Shown here: positions 1-8,160 of the stretch, in pieces
Layout: each line of letters begins with the position of its first letter
Numbering within the stretch: the first letter of the stretch is position 1
Assembly: GCF_030067675.1 (NCBI RefSeq)
Contig: NZ_JASJEV010000011.1
Location: 1 to 64,000, forward strand
Direction of reading: 5' to 3'
DNA from: Chelatococcus albus
GTDB taxonomy: Bacteria > Pseudomonadota > Alphaproteobacteria > Rhizobiales > Beijerinckiaceae
DNA: 64,000 nucleotides
Made by a program: the position numbers and the translations under genes
The notes under the pieces: generated by a model
The model's input: the letters and a program-made list of their open reading frames with translations, nothing else
Told to the model about the DNA's origin: nothing
Database searches by the model: none

Positions 1-218
1 AACTTCATCAGCACGCGGGCGCGGCGCTGCGGGTTGGTGGCGGCCCAGGCGGGCTGCGCCTCCCTGGCGTTCGCCACAGCCTGGCGCACCTCCGCCGCCG
101 AGGCCAGCGCCACCTTCGCGGCAACCTCCCCCGTCATGGGCTCGAAGACGTCGCCGTAGCGGCCGGACGATCCGGGAACCTCACGACCGCCAATGAAATG
201 ACCAATGGTGCGCATCAT
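1..218 (-). CDS. mmsA: methylmalonate-semialdehyde dehydrogenase (CoA-acylating), N-terminal part
   Basis: Partial gene: only the first 72 codons lie in the window and the rest continues past base 1. The visible N-terminus begins MMRTIGHFIGG and has the typical opening of MmsA/IolA aldehyde dehydrogenases (GHFIGGR, then a segment ending QPAWAATNPQRRARVLMKF). These enzymes oxidise malonate or methylmalonate semialdehyde to acetyl- or propionyl-CoA with NAD and CoA. It starts 15 bases downstream of the aminotransferase stop on the same strand, so the two are probably one operon: the aminotransferase would make the semialdehyde that this enzyme removes. The catalytic domain is not visible, so the substrate is inferred. 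Confidence 0.8.
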   Translation of the reverse strand, partial: MMRTIGHFIGGREVPGSSGRYGDVFEPMTGEVAAKVALASAAEVRQAVANAREAQPAWAATNPQRRARVLMK

Positions 219-233
219 GGAACCTTCCGGTAA

Positions 234-1571
234 TCAGTCGAGGCGGGCGAGCGCGTCCGAGAGCGTCTGCACCATCGTGTCGATGTGCTCGCGCTCGACG
301 ATGAGAGGCGGCGAAAGGGCGATGATGTCGCCCGTGACCCGGATCAGCAGCCCGCGATTGAAGCAGTCGTTCAGAACGTCGTAGGCGCGGGCGCCGGGGG
401 CGCCCGTCCGCGGCTCGAGCTCGATACCGACGACAAGACCGAGGTTGCGGATATCGACGACGTGGCGGCTGCCCCTGAGCCCGTGCACGGCGTTCTCCCA
501 GTAGCCGGCGAGCTCGGCGCCGCGCGTCAGGAGGCCTTCCTCGGTGTAGATGTCGAGGGTTGCGAGGCCGGCCGCACAGGCGGCGGGATGGCCCGAGTAG
601 GTATAGCCGTGGAACAGCTCGATCTGGCTCTCCGGCCCGTGCATCAGCGCATCGTGGATCTCCCGCCGGACGAAGACCGCGCCCATCGGGATGGCGCCGT
701 TGGTGAGGCCCTTCGCGGTGGTGAAGAGATCCGGCTTCACGCCGAAATAGTCGGCGGCGAAGGGCGTGCCGAGGCGGCCGAAGCCGGTGATGACCTCGTC
801 GAAGATCAGGAGGATGCCGTGCCTGTCGCAGAGCGAGCGCAGGCGCTCGAGATAGCCCTTCGGCGGCACGAGCACGCCGGTCGACCCGGCGACCGGCTCG
901 ACGATCACGGCGGCGATGGTCTCCGCACCGTGCAGCGCGACGAGCCGCTCGACGTCGTCCGCGTATTCCGCGCCGTGCTCGGGCTGGCCCTTCGCGAAGG
1001 CGTTGCGCGGATCGTGCGTGTGCCGGATGTGGTCGACTCCCGGGAGCGTGGTGAAGACACGCCGGTTGTTGACGAGGCCGCCCACGGAGATGCCGCCGAA
1101 GCCGACGCCGTGGTAGCCGCGCTCGCGGCCGATCAGACGCGTGCGCGAGGCGTTGCCGGTGGCGCGATGATAGGCGAGCGCGATCTTGAGTGCCGTGTCG
1201 ACGGACTCGGAGCCAGATCCCGTGAAGAATATGCGGTCGAGGCCCGCCGGTGCGATCGCCGCGAGGCGTTCGGCGAAGTCGAAGGCGATCGGATGCCCCA
1301 TCTGGAAGGACGGCGCATAATCCAGCGTGCGCAGCTGCCGCTCGACCGCCTCGGCGATCCGGCGGCGGCCATGGCCGGCATTGACGCACCAGAGGCCGGC
1401 CGTGCCGTCGAGGATCCGGCGGCCATCGCCGCTCGTGTAGTGCATGCCCTCCGCCGCGGCGAGGAGGCGGGGGGCCCGCTTGAACTGCCGGTTTGCCGTG
1501 AACGGCATCCAGTAGGCGTCAAGGCTGGGGGAGTTTGCGCGGATCGCGCCCGGGGTCTCGTGAACGGTCAT
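234..1571 (-). CDS. class-III omega-aminotransferase (beta-alanine:pyruvate type)
   Basis: A 445-residue PLP enzyme of aminotransferase class III, the usual family length. It has the phosphate-binding FTGSGSE motif, the cofactor Asp in FDEVITGFGR and the Schiff-base lysine near residue 287 in TTAKGLTNGA. It opens with the LDAYWMPFTANRQFK signature of omega-amino acid:pyruvate aminotransferases. The start chosen is MTVHETPG at 1571; longer in-frame starts would run into the divergent promoter. With mmsA immediately downstream, the likely reaction is transfer of the amino group of beta-alanine or a related omega-amine to pyruvate, giving a semialdehyde. The exact amine cannot be read from sequence. 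Confidence 0.88.
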   Translation of the reverse strand: MTVHETPGAIRANSPSLDAYWMPFTANRQFKRAPRLLAAAEGMHYTSGDGRRILDGTAGLWCVNAGHGRRRIAEAVERQLRTLDYAPSFQMGHPIAFDFAERLAAIAPAGLDRIFFTGSGSESVDTALKIALAYHRATGNASRTRLIGRERGYHGVGFGGISVGGLVNNRRVFTTLPGVDHIRHTHDPRNAFAKGQPEHGAEYADDVERLVALHGAETIAAVIVEPVAGSTGVLVPPKGYLERLRSLCDRHGILLIFDEVITGFGRLGTPFAADYFGVKPDLFTTAKGLTNGAIPMGAVFVRREIHDALMHGPESQIELFHGYTYSGHPAACAAGLATLDIYTEEGLLTRGAELAGYWENAVHGLRGSRHVVDIRNLGLVVGIELEPRTGAPGARAYDVLNDCFNRGLLIRVTGDIIALSPPLIVEREHIDTMVQTLSDALARLD

Positions 1572-1655
1572 GGCCGGCTCCTGGCTGGTCTCGGCGGGAG
1601 AGGGGCATGCTTCACCCTGCGCAACAAGTCCTTTTCTCGTTTCGGCCAAGCTGTT

Positions 1656-1707
1656 GTTTTCATATGGTGATGCGGCGTGTATTTGCGTGATCGTGAACAT
1701 GTGAAAC
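1656..1707. promoter_or_regulatory. divergent control region between aminotransferase and XRE-cupin regulator
   Basis: This 146-bp gap (1572-1717) is AT-richer than its surroundings. Two similar half-sites in opposite orientation, GTTTTCATATG (1656-1666) and CATGTGAAAC (1698-1707), flank it and could be operators for the regulator that starts at 1718. No convincing sigma-70 boxes could be fixed. The assignment rests on symmetry and position only. Confidence 0.3.
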
Positions 1708-1717
1708 AGGCCTGACC

Positions 1718-2266
1718 ATGTCGATCGATGTCGGCGCGCGGCTGCGCTATGTCCGCGGGTTGCACAAGCTCTCCCAACGCGAGCTCGCCAAGCGGGCCGG
1801 CGTGACGAATTCGACGATCTCGCTCATCGAGTCGAACCAGATGAATCCGTCCGTGGGCGCGCTGAAGCGCATCCTCGACGGCATTCCGATCGGCCTGGCC
1901 GAGTTCTTCGCGCTCGAGCCGGCAGGCCGCCACAAGGCCTTCTACCGCGCAGACGAGCTCGTCGAGATCGGCAAGGGCGCGATCTCGTACCGGCAGGTCG
2001 GCGAGCATCTCTTCGGACGGGCGCTGCAGATCCTGAAGGAGCGCTACGAGCCCGGATCGGATACGGGGCGCGTGCCGCTCGTCCATGACGGGGAGGAGGG
2101 CGGCATCGTGATCAGCGGGCGGCTGGAGGTCACGGTCGATGAAGAGCGGCGCATTCTCGGGGCGGGCGACGCCTATTACTTCAGCAGCCGCCGTCCCCAC
2201 CGCTTCCGGTGCGTCGGCCCCGAGCCCTGCGAGGTTGTGAGCGCCTGCACGCCCCCGACCTTCTGA
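1718..2266 (+). CDS. XRE-family regulator with C-terminal cupin domain
   Basis: 182 residues. Residues about 5-60 form a Cro/C1-type helix-turn-helix (LRYVRGLHKLSQRELAKRAG followed by STISLIESNQMNPSVGALKRI). Residues about 105-178 form a cupin_2 beta-barrel with the GEEGGIVISG and GDAYYFSS turns. This architecture (PuuR/SutR-like) is typical of regulators that sense small amines or amino acids through the cupin. It is transcribed away from the aminotransferase-mmsA operon, so it is the natural candidate regulator of that pathway. It converges on the amidase gene after a 31-bp gap. Confidence 0.85.
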   Translation: MSIDVGARLRYVRGLHKLSQRELAKRAGVTNSTISLIESNQMNPSVGALKRILDGIPIGLAEFFALEPAGRHKAFYRADELVEIGKGAISYRQVGEHLFGRALQILKERYEPGSDTGRVPLVHDGEEGGIVISGRLEVTVDEERRILGAGDAYYFSSRRPHRFRCVGPEPCEVVSACTPPTF

Positions 2267-2297
2267 ACGCTGTTCACCGGCCCGGCCGATCCTTCGA

Positions 2298-3668
2298 TCA
2301 TCGCGCCTCGAACAGCGCGGCGATGTCGAGGAGGAGACGGTCGTCGCGCCAGCGGCCGACGATCTGCAGGCCGACGGGCAGACCGCCGGCGTCGCGGCCG
2401 CAGGGCAGGGACAGGGCCGGGTGGCCCGTGAGGTTGAAGGGAAAGGTGTACGGATACCATGCGCCGCGGATCGTGCCGGCGTCCCGGCCCGCGATCGTCA
2501 CGCGGCCGTGCGGGTCCTGGTCGACCGGCAGCGGCGGTGCCGAGAGCGTCGGCGAGACGATCACGTCATGCCGTTCGAGGACGGCCTGGACGGCACGGAA
2601 GCAGTCCGTGCGGGCGAAGGCCGCCTGCTGGAGGGCCGCCGCGCCGTGGGCGAGGCCCTTCTCGACGGCCGTCACGAGTGAGGGATCGAGCCGCCCGCGA
2701 TGGCGCTCGACCTGGGACCCGAGACGGGCCGCCAGAGCGGATTCGAGGATGACGAGAAAGGCTGGCTCGAGCGCCACGAAGTCCAGTTCCACCGGTTCGA
2801 CGACGGCCCCCAGCGCCTCGGCCGCGCGGATCGCAGCCGTCGTGACCCGCTCGACCTCCGGATCGAGGATATTGCCGCAGCGCGGCAGCCAGGCGATCCG
2901 CAGGCCCGCGAGCGTCGCGGCGCGCCGCGCTGGCCGGGGGTCCGCCTGGCCGTAGGGGTCGCCCGGATGGGGCCCGGCGATGGTCTCGAAGAGGAGGGCG
3001 GTGTCGGCCACGTCGCGGGCCATCGGCCCGACGTAGGAATTGGCGGCGAACAGGTCGGGGGCCTGCAGGTTGGGGACGGCCCCGAGCGTCGGCTTGAGGC
3101 CGACGACGCCGCAGCAGGCGGCGGGAATACGGATCGAGCCGCCGCCGTCCGTGCCGAGCGCGATGGGGCCCATGCCGGCCGCGACTGCAACGGCCGCGCC
3201 GCCTGAGGAACCGCCGCAGGTGCGCTGCGGATCGAGAGGGTTGAGCGTCCGTCCGAAGATCGGCGCCTCGGTGAGCGGCTTGTGCCCGAACTCGGGCGTC
3301 GTCGTCTTGCCGATGAGGATGGCGCCGGCGGCGCGCGCGCGGGCAACAGCGACGGCGTCCTCCTTCGGGACGAAGTCGGCATGGAGGGCCGAGCCCATGG
3401 TCGTGCGTAAGCCGGCGGTGAGCGTCAGGTCCTTCACCGAGAAGGGCACGCCGTGCAGCGGCCCGAGGGGCTCCTCCGCCATGACGGTGGCCTCGGCTTG
3501 CCGCGCCTCGGCGCGTGCGCGCTCGGCGCAGACCGTGACGAAGGCATTGAGCGCCGAGCGCGCCTCGATGCGCGACAGCGCCGCCTCGACGGCGTCGACC
3601 GGCGATATGGCCTTCGTCCTGATCGCGGCCGCGAGCTCGCGGGCGGAAAGATCGGCAAGACCGGTCAT
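2298..3668 (-). CDS. amidase (amidase signature family)
   Basis: 456 residues, normal for the amidase-signature family (GatA/AtzF-like). The catalytic Ser-cisSer-Lys triad is visible: Lys in FSVKDLTLTAG, and the serines in GGSSGGAAVAVAAG and TDGGGSIRIPAAC. It starts at MTGLADLSARELAAAIR (ATG at 3668). It is the last gene of a minus-strand run with two SDR enzymes, a polysaccharide-deacetylase-fold hydrolase and ABC permeases, so it probably hydrolyses an imported amide or an intermediate of the same unknown pathway. It lacks features that would mark it as the tRNA amidotransferase GatA, and gatB/gatC are absent nearby. Confidence 0.87.
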   Translation of the reverse strand: MTGLADLSARELAAAIRTKAISPVDAVEAALSRIEARSALNAFVTVCAERARAEARQAEATVMAEEPLGPLHGVPFSVKDLTLTAGLRTTMGSALHADFVPKEDAVAVARARAAGAILIGKTTTPEFGHKPLTEAPIFGRTLNPLDPQRTCGGSSGGAAVAVAAGMGPIALGTDGGGSIRIPAACCGVVGLKPTLGAVPNLQAPDLFAANSYVGPMARDVADTALLFETIAGPHPGDPYGQADPRPARRAATLAGLRIAWLPRCGNILDPEVERVTTAAIRAAEALGAVVEPVELDFVALEPAFLVILESALAARLGSQVERHRGRLDPSLVTAVEKGLAHGAAALQQAAFARTDCFRAVQAVLERHDVIVSPTLSAPPLPVDQDPHGRVTIAGRDAGTIRGAWYPYTFPFNLTGHPALSLPCGRDAGGLPVGLQIVGRWRDDRLLLDIAALFEAR

Positions 3669-3679
3669 GGGCGGCCTCC

Positions 3680-4429
3680 TCAGAGCATCCAGCGGCCGCC
3701 GTCGACGAGCAGGGTCTGACCGGTGACGTAGCGGGCATCCTCGCTTGCCAGGAAGGCCACCACGCCGGCTACGTCCTCCGGCTCGCCGACATAGCCGGCG
3801 GGCGTGGCGCGGCGGATCCGGTCGACCACCTCCTCCGACAGGCGGTCGTGCGCCCGCGTACGGATGGCGCCGGGCGCGACGGCATTCACCGTGACGCCGA
3901 AGGGCGCGAGTTCGCGCGCAAGCGCCCGGGTGAAGCCGATGATACCCATCTTCGCCGTGGCGTAGTCGACGAGGCCCGCGTCGCCGACGAAGGCGGCGTC
4001 GCTCGACATGTTGATGATGCGGCCGGAGCCGCGCTCGCGCATGGCGGGTGCGACGAGGCGCGAGGCGCGCATGGCAGTCATCAGAGACACCTCGAGCACG
4101 AAGCGCCAGGTGGCCTCGTCCGAGAGGTGGAAGGCGCTCGCCCTCTCGCGGGCGCTCTGACCGACGTTGTTGAAGAGGATATCGGCGGGACCGAGTGTCG
4201 CGCGCGTGCGCTCGAAGAGCTCCGTGAGCATGGCGCCGTCCGTGCAATCGCCAGCGACGAAGACGTGGCGCCCGGCCGGCACGTCGCGAAAGAGGGTGCC
4301 GAGCGCCGCCTCGTCGAGGTCCGCAGCGGCGATGTGGGCCCCCTCGGCGAGGAATCGGCGGACGGTGGCGGCACCGATGCCGTGGGCCGCACCCGTGACG
4401 ATGACGATCTTGCCGGCCAGACCGCGCAT
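3680..4429 (-). CDS. SDR-family NAD(P)-dependent oxidoreductase
   Basis: 249 residues, classical short-chain dehydrogenase. It shows the Rossmann TGAAHGIG motif (residues about 12-19), NNVG, the catalytic Ser in NMSSDAAF and the YATAK active-site motif. The C-terminus ends in the common DGGRWML form. It lies between another SDR gene and the amidase, 11-12 bp from each, so it is cotranscribed with both. The Asp after beta-2 (AAADLDE) suggests a preference for NAD over NADP, by family knowledge. The substrate is unknown. Confidence 0.87.
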   Translation of the reverse strand: MRGLAGKIVIVTGAAHGIGAATVRRFLAEGAHIAAADLDEAALGTLFRDVPAGRHVFVAGDCTDGAMLTELFERTRATLGPADILFNNVGQSARERASAFHLSDEATWRFVLEVSLMTAMRASRLVAPAMRERGSGRIINMSSDAAFVGDAGLVDYATAKMGIIGFTRALARELAPFGVTVNAVAPGAIRTRAHDRLSEEVVDRIRRATPAGYVGEPEDVAGVVAFLASEDARYVTGQTLLVDGGRWML

Positions 4430-4441
4430 GGCCCTCTCCTG

Positions 4442-5200
4442 TCAGTGGAAGCTGCGCCCGCCGTCGACGGCCACCGCCGTGCCGGTGACGTAGGAGGATT
4501 CCGCGCTCGTCAGCCACAGCACCGCGTCCGCGATCTCCCCCGGCGCGGCGATGCGCTTCAGGGCGTAGCGCGCCTCGATGGCGGCGCGCGCCGCCTGCGG
4601 ATCGGGCTTTGTCTCCCACGAGCTGCGCAGGAGGGGGGTATCGACCGCGCCGGGACACACGGCATTGACGCGGATGCGCTCGGGCGCGAGCTCGACCGCC
4701 AGCGCCTTGGCCAGCATGATCGCGCCGGCCTTGGCGGCGCAATAGGCGCTGCGGCCGGGAACGGGCACGAGCCCCGCGGCGGATGTGACGATGACGATCG
4801 TGCCGCCCTGCCGGCGCAGGTGGGGCAGGGCGGCCCGGCTGACGAGCATGGGCGCGGTGAGGTTGACGCCGAGCGTTAGCGCCCAGTCCTCGTCAGAAAG
4901 GTCAGCGAGCGGCTTCTCCATGTCGATCCCGGCGCAGGCGACGACGCCGTCGAGGCCGCCGAGCCCGTCGGCGGCGGCAGCCACAGCCGCATTCACCTCG
5001 TCGGGCGCCGCGGCGTCCGCTGGCAGCGCCACGAGGCCGTCGCGTCCGAGTTCGGCGACGCATCGTTCGGTCGCGGCCCGGTCGCGGTCGAGGAGGGCGA
5101 CGCGCGCGCCCTCGCCGCGGAAGCGCGCGACGCAGGCGCGGCCGATGCCGCTTGCCCCGCCCGTGACGAGGATGCGCCGCCCGGCGAGGCGGTCGCTCAC
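4442..5200 (-). CDS. SDR-family oxidoreductase
   Basis: 252 residues, a second classical SDR: TGGASGIG cofactor loop, catalytic Ser in VTSAAGLVP and YCAAK motif. The start chosen is a GTG at 5200 (VSDRLAGRRIL), whose GTGA overlaps the stop of the upstream deacetylase gene, indicating translational coupling. It differs clearly from the following SDR, so it is not a recent duplicate. Asp after beta-2 (LLDRDRA) suggests NAD. It presumably catalyses a separate step of the same catabolic route. The substrate is unknown. Confidence 0.85.
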   Translation of the reverse strand: MSDRLAGRRILVTGGASGIGRACVARFRGEGARVALLDRDRAATERCVAELGRDGLVALPADAAAPDEVNAAVAAAADGLGGLDGVVACAGIDMEKPLADLSDEDWALTLGVNLTAPMLVSRAALPHLRRQGGTIVIVTSAAGLVPVPGRSAYCAAKAGAIMLAKALAVELAPERIRVNAVCPGAVDTPLLRSSWETKPDPQAARAAIEARYALKRIAAPGEIADAVLWLTSAESSYVTGTAVAVDGGRSFH

Positions 5201-6018
5201 GAGGGGGGGCCTTCGAGATACGGGCGCATGTCGTCGACGATCTCGTCGCAGCGCCCCATCCAGACATTGGGGTGCTTCAGCGCGTGCTTGATCAGGCTTT
5301 CGAGGACGACGAGGCGTGAGGGCTGGCCGATGATCTCGGGATGCATCGCCACCATCATCATGCGGTCCTCGGCGTAGAGCGCGTCGAACTCGCCGATCCA
5401 TGTCTCGATCACGGCCGAGGGTGGCTGCAGGGTGCGGCCGGGCAGGGTGATCGCATATTGGAAGAAGGGTGCGTCATCGAGCGCCCAGCGGAACGGCAGC
5501 TCCACGAGCCTGGTGCGGCGTCCGTCGTGTCGGTGCAGGTAGGGCGCGTCGTCGTCGAAGAAGTTCGAGGAATAGTCGAAGCCGTATTCGACGAGCAGCG
5601 ACATGGTGATGGCGCTGAACTCCGCCGCCGGCGAGCGCCAGCCGCGGGGAGCACGCCCCGTCGCTCGCCGGATGACCTCGAAGCCCCGCGCCATCTCCTC
5701 CCGTTCCTCGTCGGGCGTCAGGTTGACGATCCAGGCGTGGCTGTAGCTGTGGTGGGCGATCTCGTGGCCGCGCGCGAGGATCGCCTCGACGACCTCGGGC
5801 CGCTGCTCGATGACGAGGCCGGGGATGAAGAAGGTGGACTTGATGCCGTAGCGGTCGAGCAGGTCGAGCACGCGCCAGATGCCGACCTTCCAGCCGTAGG
5901 CTCCCTGCGACATGACGATGGGGCGCCCCGCATTCGCGGGATCGCGTGCCGTCCACATGGTCTCGGCATCCAGATCGAAGGTGAGGAAGAGGGGAAAACC
6001 CTTGCTCGTCAGCGGCAT
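5197..6018 (-). CDS. polysaccharide deacetylase-fold hydrolase (PuuE-like)
   Basis: 273 residues of the NodB/polysaccharide-deacetylase fold. The catalytic/metal residues are visible in TFDLDAE (residues about 13-19) and in the metal-binding HEIAHHSYSH segment, followed by RGWRSPAAEFS. No signal peptide is present, so it is cytoplasmic. Cytoplasmic members of this family include allantoinase PuuE and amide/imide hydrolases rather than chitin deacetylases. The gene lies between an ABC permease and the SDR genes and overlaps the next gene by four bases. It more likely hydrolyses a ring or amide of an imported small molecule than a polysaccharide; this is inference from the context. Confidence 0.8.
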   Translation of the reverse strand: MPLTSKGFPLFLTFDLDAETMWTARDPANAGRPIVMSQGAYGWKVGIWRVLDLLDRYGIKSTFFIPGLVIEQRPEVVEAILARGHEIAHHSYSHAWIVNLTPDEEREEMARGFEVIRRATGRAPRGWRSPAAEFSAITMSLLVEYGFDYSSNFFDDDAPYLHRHDGRRTRLVELPFRWALDDAPFFQYAITLPGRTLQPPSAVIETWIGEFDALYAEDRMMMVAMHPEIIGQPSRLVVLESLIKHALKHPNVWMGRCDEIVDDMRPYLEGPPS

Positions 6019-6038
6019 GGCGGCCTCCCGGGGGGCGA

Positions 6039-6827
6039 TCAGACGAAACGGTGGAAGCCGGTCCAGCGCTCGGCGAGCACGAGCGCGAGGCCGGTCGCGG
6101 CGATGAGCAGCGTGGAGATCGCCGCGACACTCGGATCGACGCCGTGCTCGACCGAGGTGAAGATCAGGACGGGCAGGGTCTGCTGGCGTGCGCCGAGCAG
6201 AAAGATCGTCACAGGCACATTGTCGAGCGAGGTGATGAAGGCGAAGAGGCTGCCGGCGACGAGGCCGGGCTTGATGAGCGGCAGCGTCACGAGGCGAAAG
6301 GCGGTGACACCGTCCGCACCGAGGACGCGCGCGGCCTCCTCCACCGACATGTCGAGCCCGGAGAGGCTCGCGAGCGCGGCGCGCACGATGTAGGGCACGG
6401 TGATGACGACATGGGCGACGAGCAGGCCCGCGAGGCTGCCGCGCAGGCCGACGAGGCTGTAGTACTGCAGGAGCGCCACGCCGATGACGACCGACGGGAA
6501 GACGAGCGGCGCCATGAGGAAGGACGTGATCGCCTCCGACGCCGGCACGAGGCGGCGGAAGAGGGCATAGGCCGCGGCGATGCCGAGGCCGAGCGAGAGC
6601 ACTGTGGAGCCCACGGCGAGGATGAGGCTGAGGCGAATGGCATCGAGATAGTCGGGGTCGCTGAGGACCTTGCCGAACCAGGCGAACGTCAGCCCCTGCG
6701 GCGGGATCGTCAGATAGGCCGTCCTGCTGAATGCGGCCAGCACGACGACGATCACCGGCACCTGCAGGAAGACGACGACTGCGAGCGCAAGCGCGGTGGT
6801 GAGATGTCCGGGCTTCTCGTCGCTCAT
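6039..6827 (-). CDS. ABC transporter permease, PotC/spermidine type
   Basis: 262 residues with about six transmembrane segments, of the inner-membrane permease family of polyamine/opine importers. The EAA loop that contacts the ATPase is visible in VEEAARVLGADGVTAFRLVTLPLIKPG. The start at 6827 (MSDEKPGH) overlaps the stop of the partner permease (ATGA), which is the standard potB-potC coupling. The reading frame is intact. Because the partner permease is frameshifted and the ATPase gene is reduced to a fragment, this importer may no longer work unless the missing parts are supplied from elsewhere. Confidence 0.85.
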   Translation of the reverse strand: MSDEKPGHLTTALALAVVVFLQVPVIVVVLAAFSRTAYLTIPPQGLTFAWFGKVLSDPDYLDAIRLSLILAVGSTVLSLGLGIAAAYALFRRLVPASEAITSFLMAPLVFPSVVIGVALLQYYSLVGLRGSLAGLLVAHVVITVPYIVRAALASLSGLDMSVEEAARVLGADGVTAFRLVTLPLIKPGLVAGSLFAFITSLDNVPVTIFLLGARQQTLPVLIFTSVEHGVDPSVAAISTLLIAATGLALVLAERWTGFHRFV

Positions 6828-7674
6828 GCCATGCCCGCCCAGCGTTTGGTGATGAGGCTCGACAGCCAGATGACCGCGATGGCGACGAGCGTCAGCGCGA
6901 AGGCCAGCGCCGAGCCGCTCGGCCGGTCGAGGAGCTGCATGTATTCGTCGTAGATGAGCGTCGCCATGACCTTGTAGGTCGGCCCGCCCAGCATGCGCGG
7001 CGTGACGAGCGCGCTGATGGTCAGCACGAAGACGAGGATCGACCCTGCGAGGATGCCCGGCGCGGTCAGCGGCAGGGTCACCGAGGCAAAGACGTGCAGC
7101 CGGGTCGAGCGGAGTGTCGCCGCCGCCGCCTCCACGTCGCGCGGCACGTTCTGGATGGCCGCGACGAGCATGAGCACCATGAACGGCAGATAGATGTGGG
7201 TGAGCCCGATGATGAGGCCCGTGAGATTGAACATGAGCTTGATCGGCGCGGCGATCAGCCCGAGATCGACGAGGAGGTTGTTGACGAGGCCGCGGTTGGC
7301 GAGGAGCGCGATCCAGCCGAAGGAGCGCACCACGAGGTTCAGCATCATCGGAAAGATGACGAGCAGAATGAGCGGCAGCCGCCAGCGCGCCGGACCCCGG
7401 GCGATGAGATAGGCGAGCGGATAGCCGAGGACGAGGCAGAGCAGGGTCACCGCCAGGCCGAGCCCGAGCGTGCGCCACACGACCTCCCGGTAGTAGTCGT
7501 CGGTGAGGATGCGCGTGTAGTTCTCGATGGTCCACGAGCCGGGGACGATGCCGACGCCGGGCAGATAGTCCCGGAAGCTCGTTGGGACCATCAGCAGACC
7601 GGCGCCAGGAAGGCGCCGGCGAGCACCAGCACCAGCGGCGCGATCAGCGCCGAGCCGGCGCGCCGCGGGGTCAC
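6824..7674 (-). pseudogene. ABC transporter permease, PotB type, with frameshift near the 5' end
   Basis: From ATG 7591 to the stop at 6824 there is an intact 255-residue PotB-like permease with EAA loop (NVPRDVEAAAATLRSTRL), but it lacks the usual first membrane helix. That helix is present in another frame. From a GTG at 7674, which overlaps the stop of the upstream ATPase remnant as GTGA, the reading is VTPRRAGSALIAPLVLVLAGAFLAPVC and then TGA at about 7595. Adding one base in the GTCTGCTGATG stretch would join the two parts as APV-x-LMVPTSF. So one base has been lost in the genome or in the assembly. If the loss is real, translation could still begin at 7591 and give a protein without helix 1. 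Confidence 0.7.
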
Positions 7675-7919
7675 GACCGGCCTCCGGAATGCTGCGGCAT
7701 GGCGAAAACCGCTGTCGGGTCGATCGACAGGGCGACGGCAGTCCCGGGCGCGAGGTCCGCCTCCGCGCTGCTCAAGGGCGCCTCGGCGACGAGTTCCACG
7801 TCACCGGCCACGCGCACCACATATTGCACGCGTGCGCCGGTGAAGGAGCGTAGCGCCACCGTGCCGGGGATGGCTTCGCTGCCGGCCGCGTCACGAACGG
7901 TTGTTTCGCCGCGGCGGGT
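7671..7919 (-). pseudogene. remnant of ABC transporter ATPase (C-terminal TOBE part only)
   Basis: The frame ending at 7671 encodes the C-terminal tail of a PotA-type ATPase (ETTVRDAAGSEAIPGTVALR, then RVQYVVRVAGDVELVAEAP and PQHSGGRS). This corresponds to the TOBE domain after the nucleotide-binding domain. About 75-80 codons remain. Upstream of about 7910-7920 the similarity stops abruptly at AT-rich DNA, and no Walker A, signature or Walker B motif occurs in any frame up to 8100. The first 260-280 residues and any solute-binding protein gene are therefore missing. Its stop overlaps the GTG of the permease, showing it was once the promoter-side gene of the operon. Confidence 0.7.
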
Positions 7920-7931
7920 GCATCGTAGTTC

Positions 7932-7960
7932 TTGCGATAATATCTTTTAAGAAAGATAAT
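7932..7960 (+). promoter_or_regulatory. promoter with embedded inverted repeat, upstream of the MarR gene
   Basis: A TTGCGA -35 box (7932-7937) and a GATAAT -10 box (7955-7960) are separated by exactly 17 bases, in a short AT-rich island within GC-rich DNA. Between and over them lies a perfect inverted repeat TATCTTT-TAAG-AAAGATA (7941-7958), a size and position typical of a MarR-family operator. The promoter points to the MarR gene starting at 8161, leaving a leader of about 190 nt. Binding by that regulator is inference. Confidence 0.5.
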
Positions 7961-8103
7961 TTGAAGATACATTCAGGCATCGGCCCTTGTGGTGCCGGCT
8001 CCGCATGGCCGCGCGAAGGGGCATCCGGAGCCTCTCCTGCCGCGGCGGAGTGGCGGCCGTGCCCTGCAGCGCGTGAGCGGAGGCCGATCGACACAGCCGG
8101 GTG

Positions 8104-8123
8104 GATTCCACGCGCGTGGAATC
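8104..8123. promoter_or_regulatory. perfect 20-bp palindrome in the marR leader
   Basis: GATTCCACGC followed directly by GCGTGGAATC is a perfect 20-bp palindrome, 37 bases before the MarR start codon. It could be an operator for a dimeric regulator or a small mRNA hairpin. No T-tract follows, so it is not a classical terminator. Confidence 0.5.
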
Positions 8124-8160
8124 GGTTCTAAGGGTGGGTCGGACTGATCGGGAGGAGGCG

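Noticed and set aside
285-1670. Long plus-strand open frame of 461 codons opposite the aminotransferase
   Set aside because: It is the antisense shadow of a clear aminotransferase gene in GC-rich DNA; no family resemblance.
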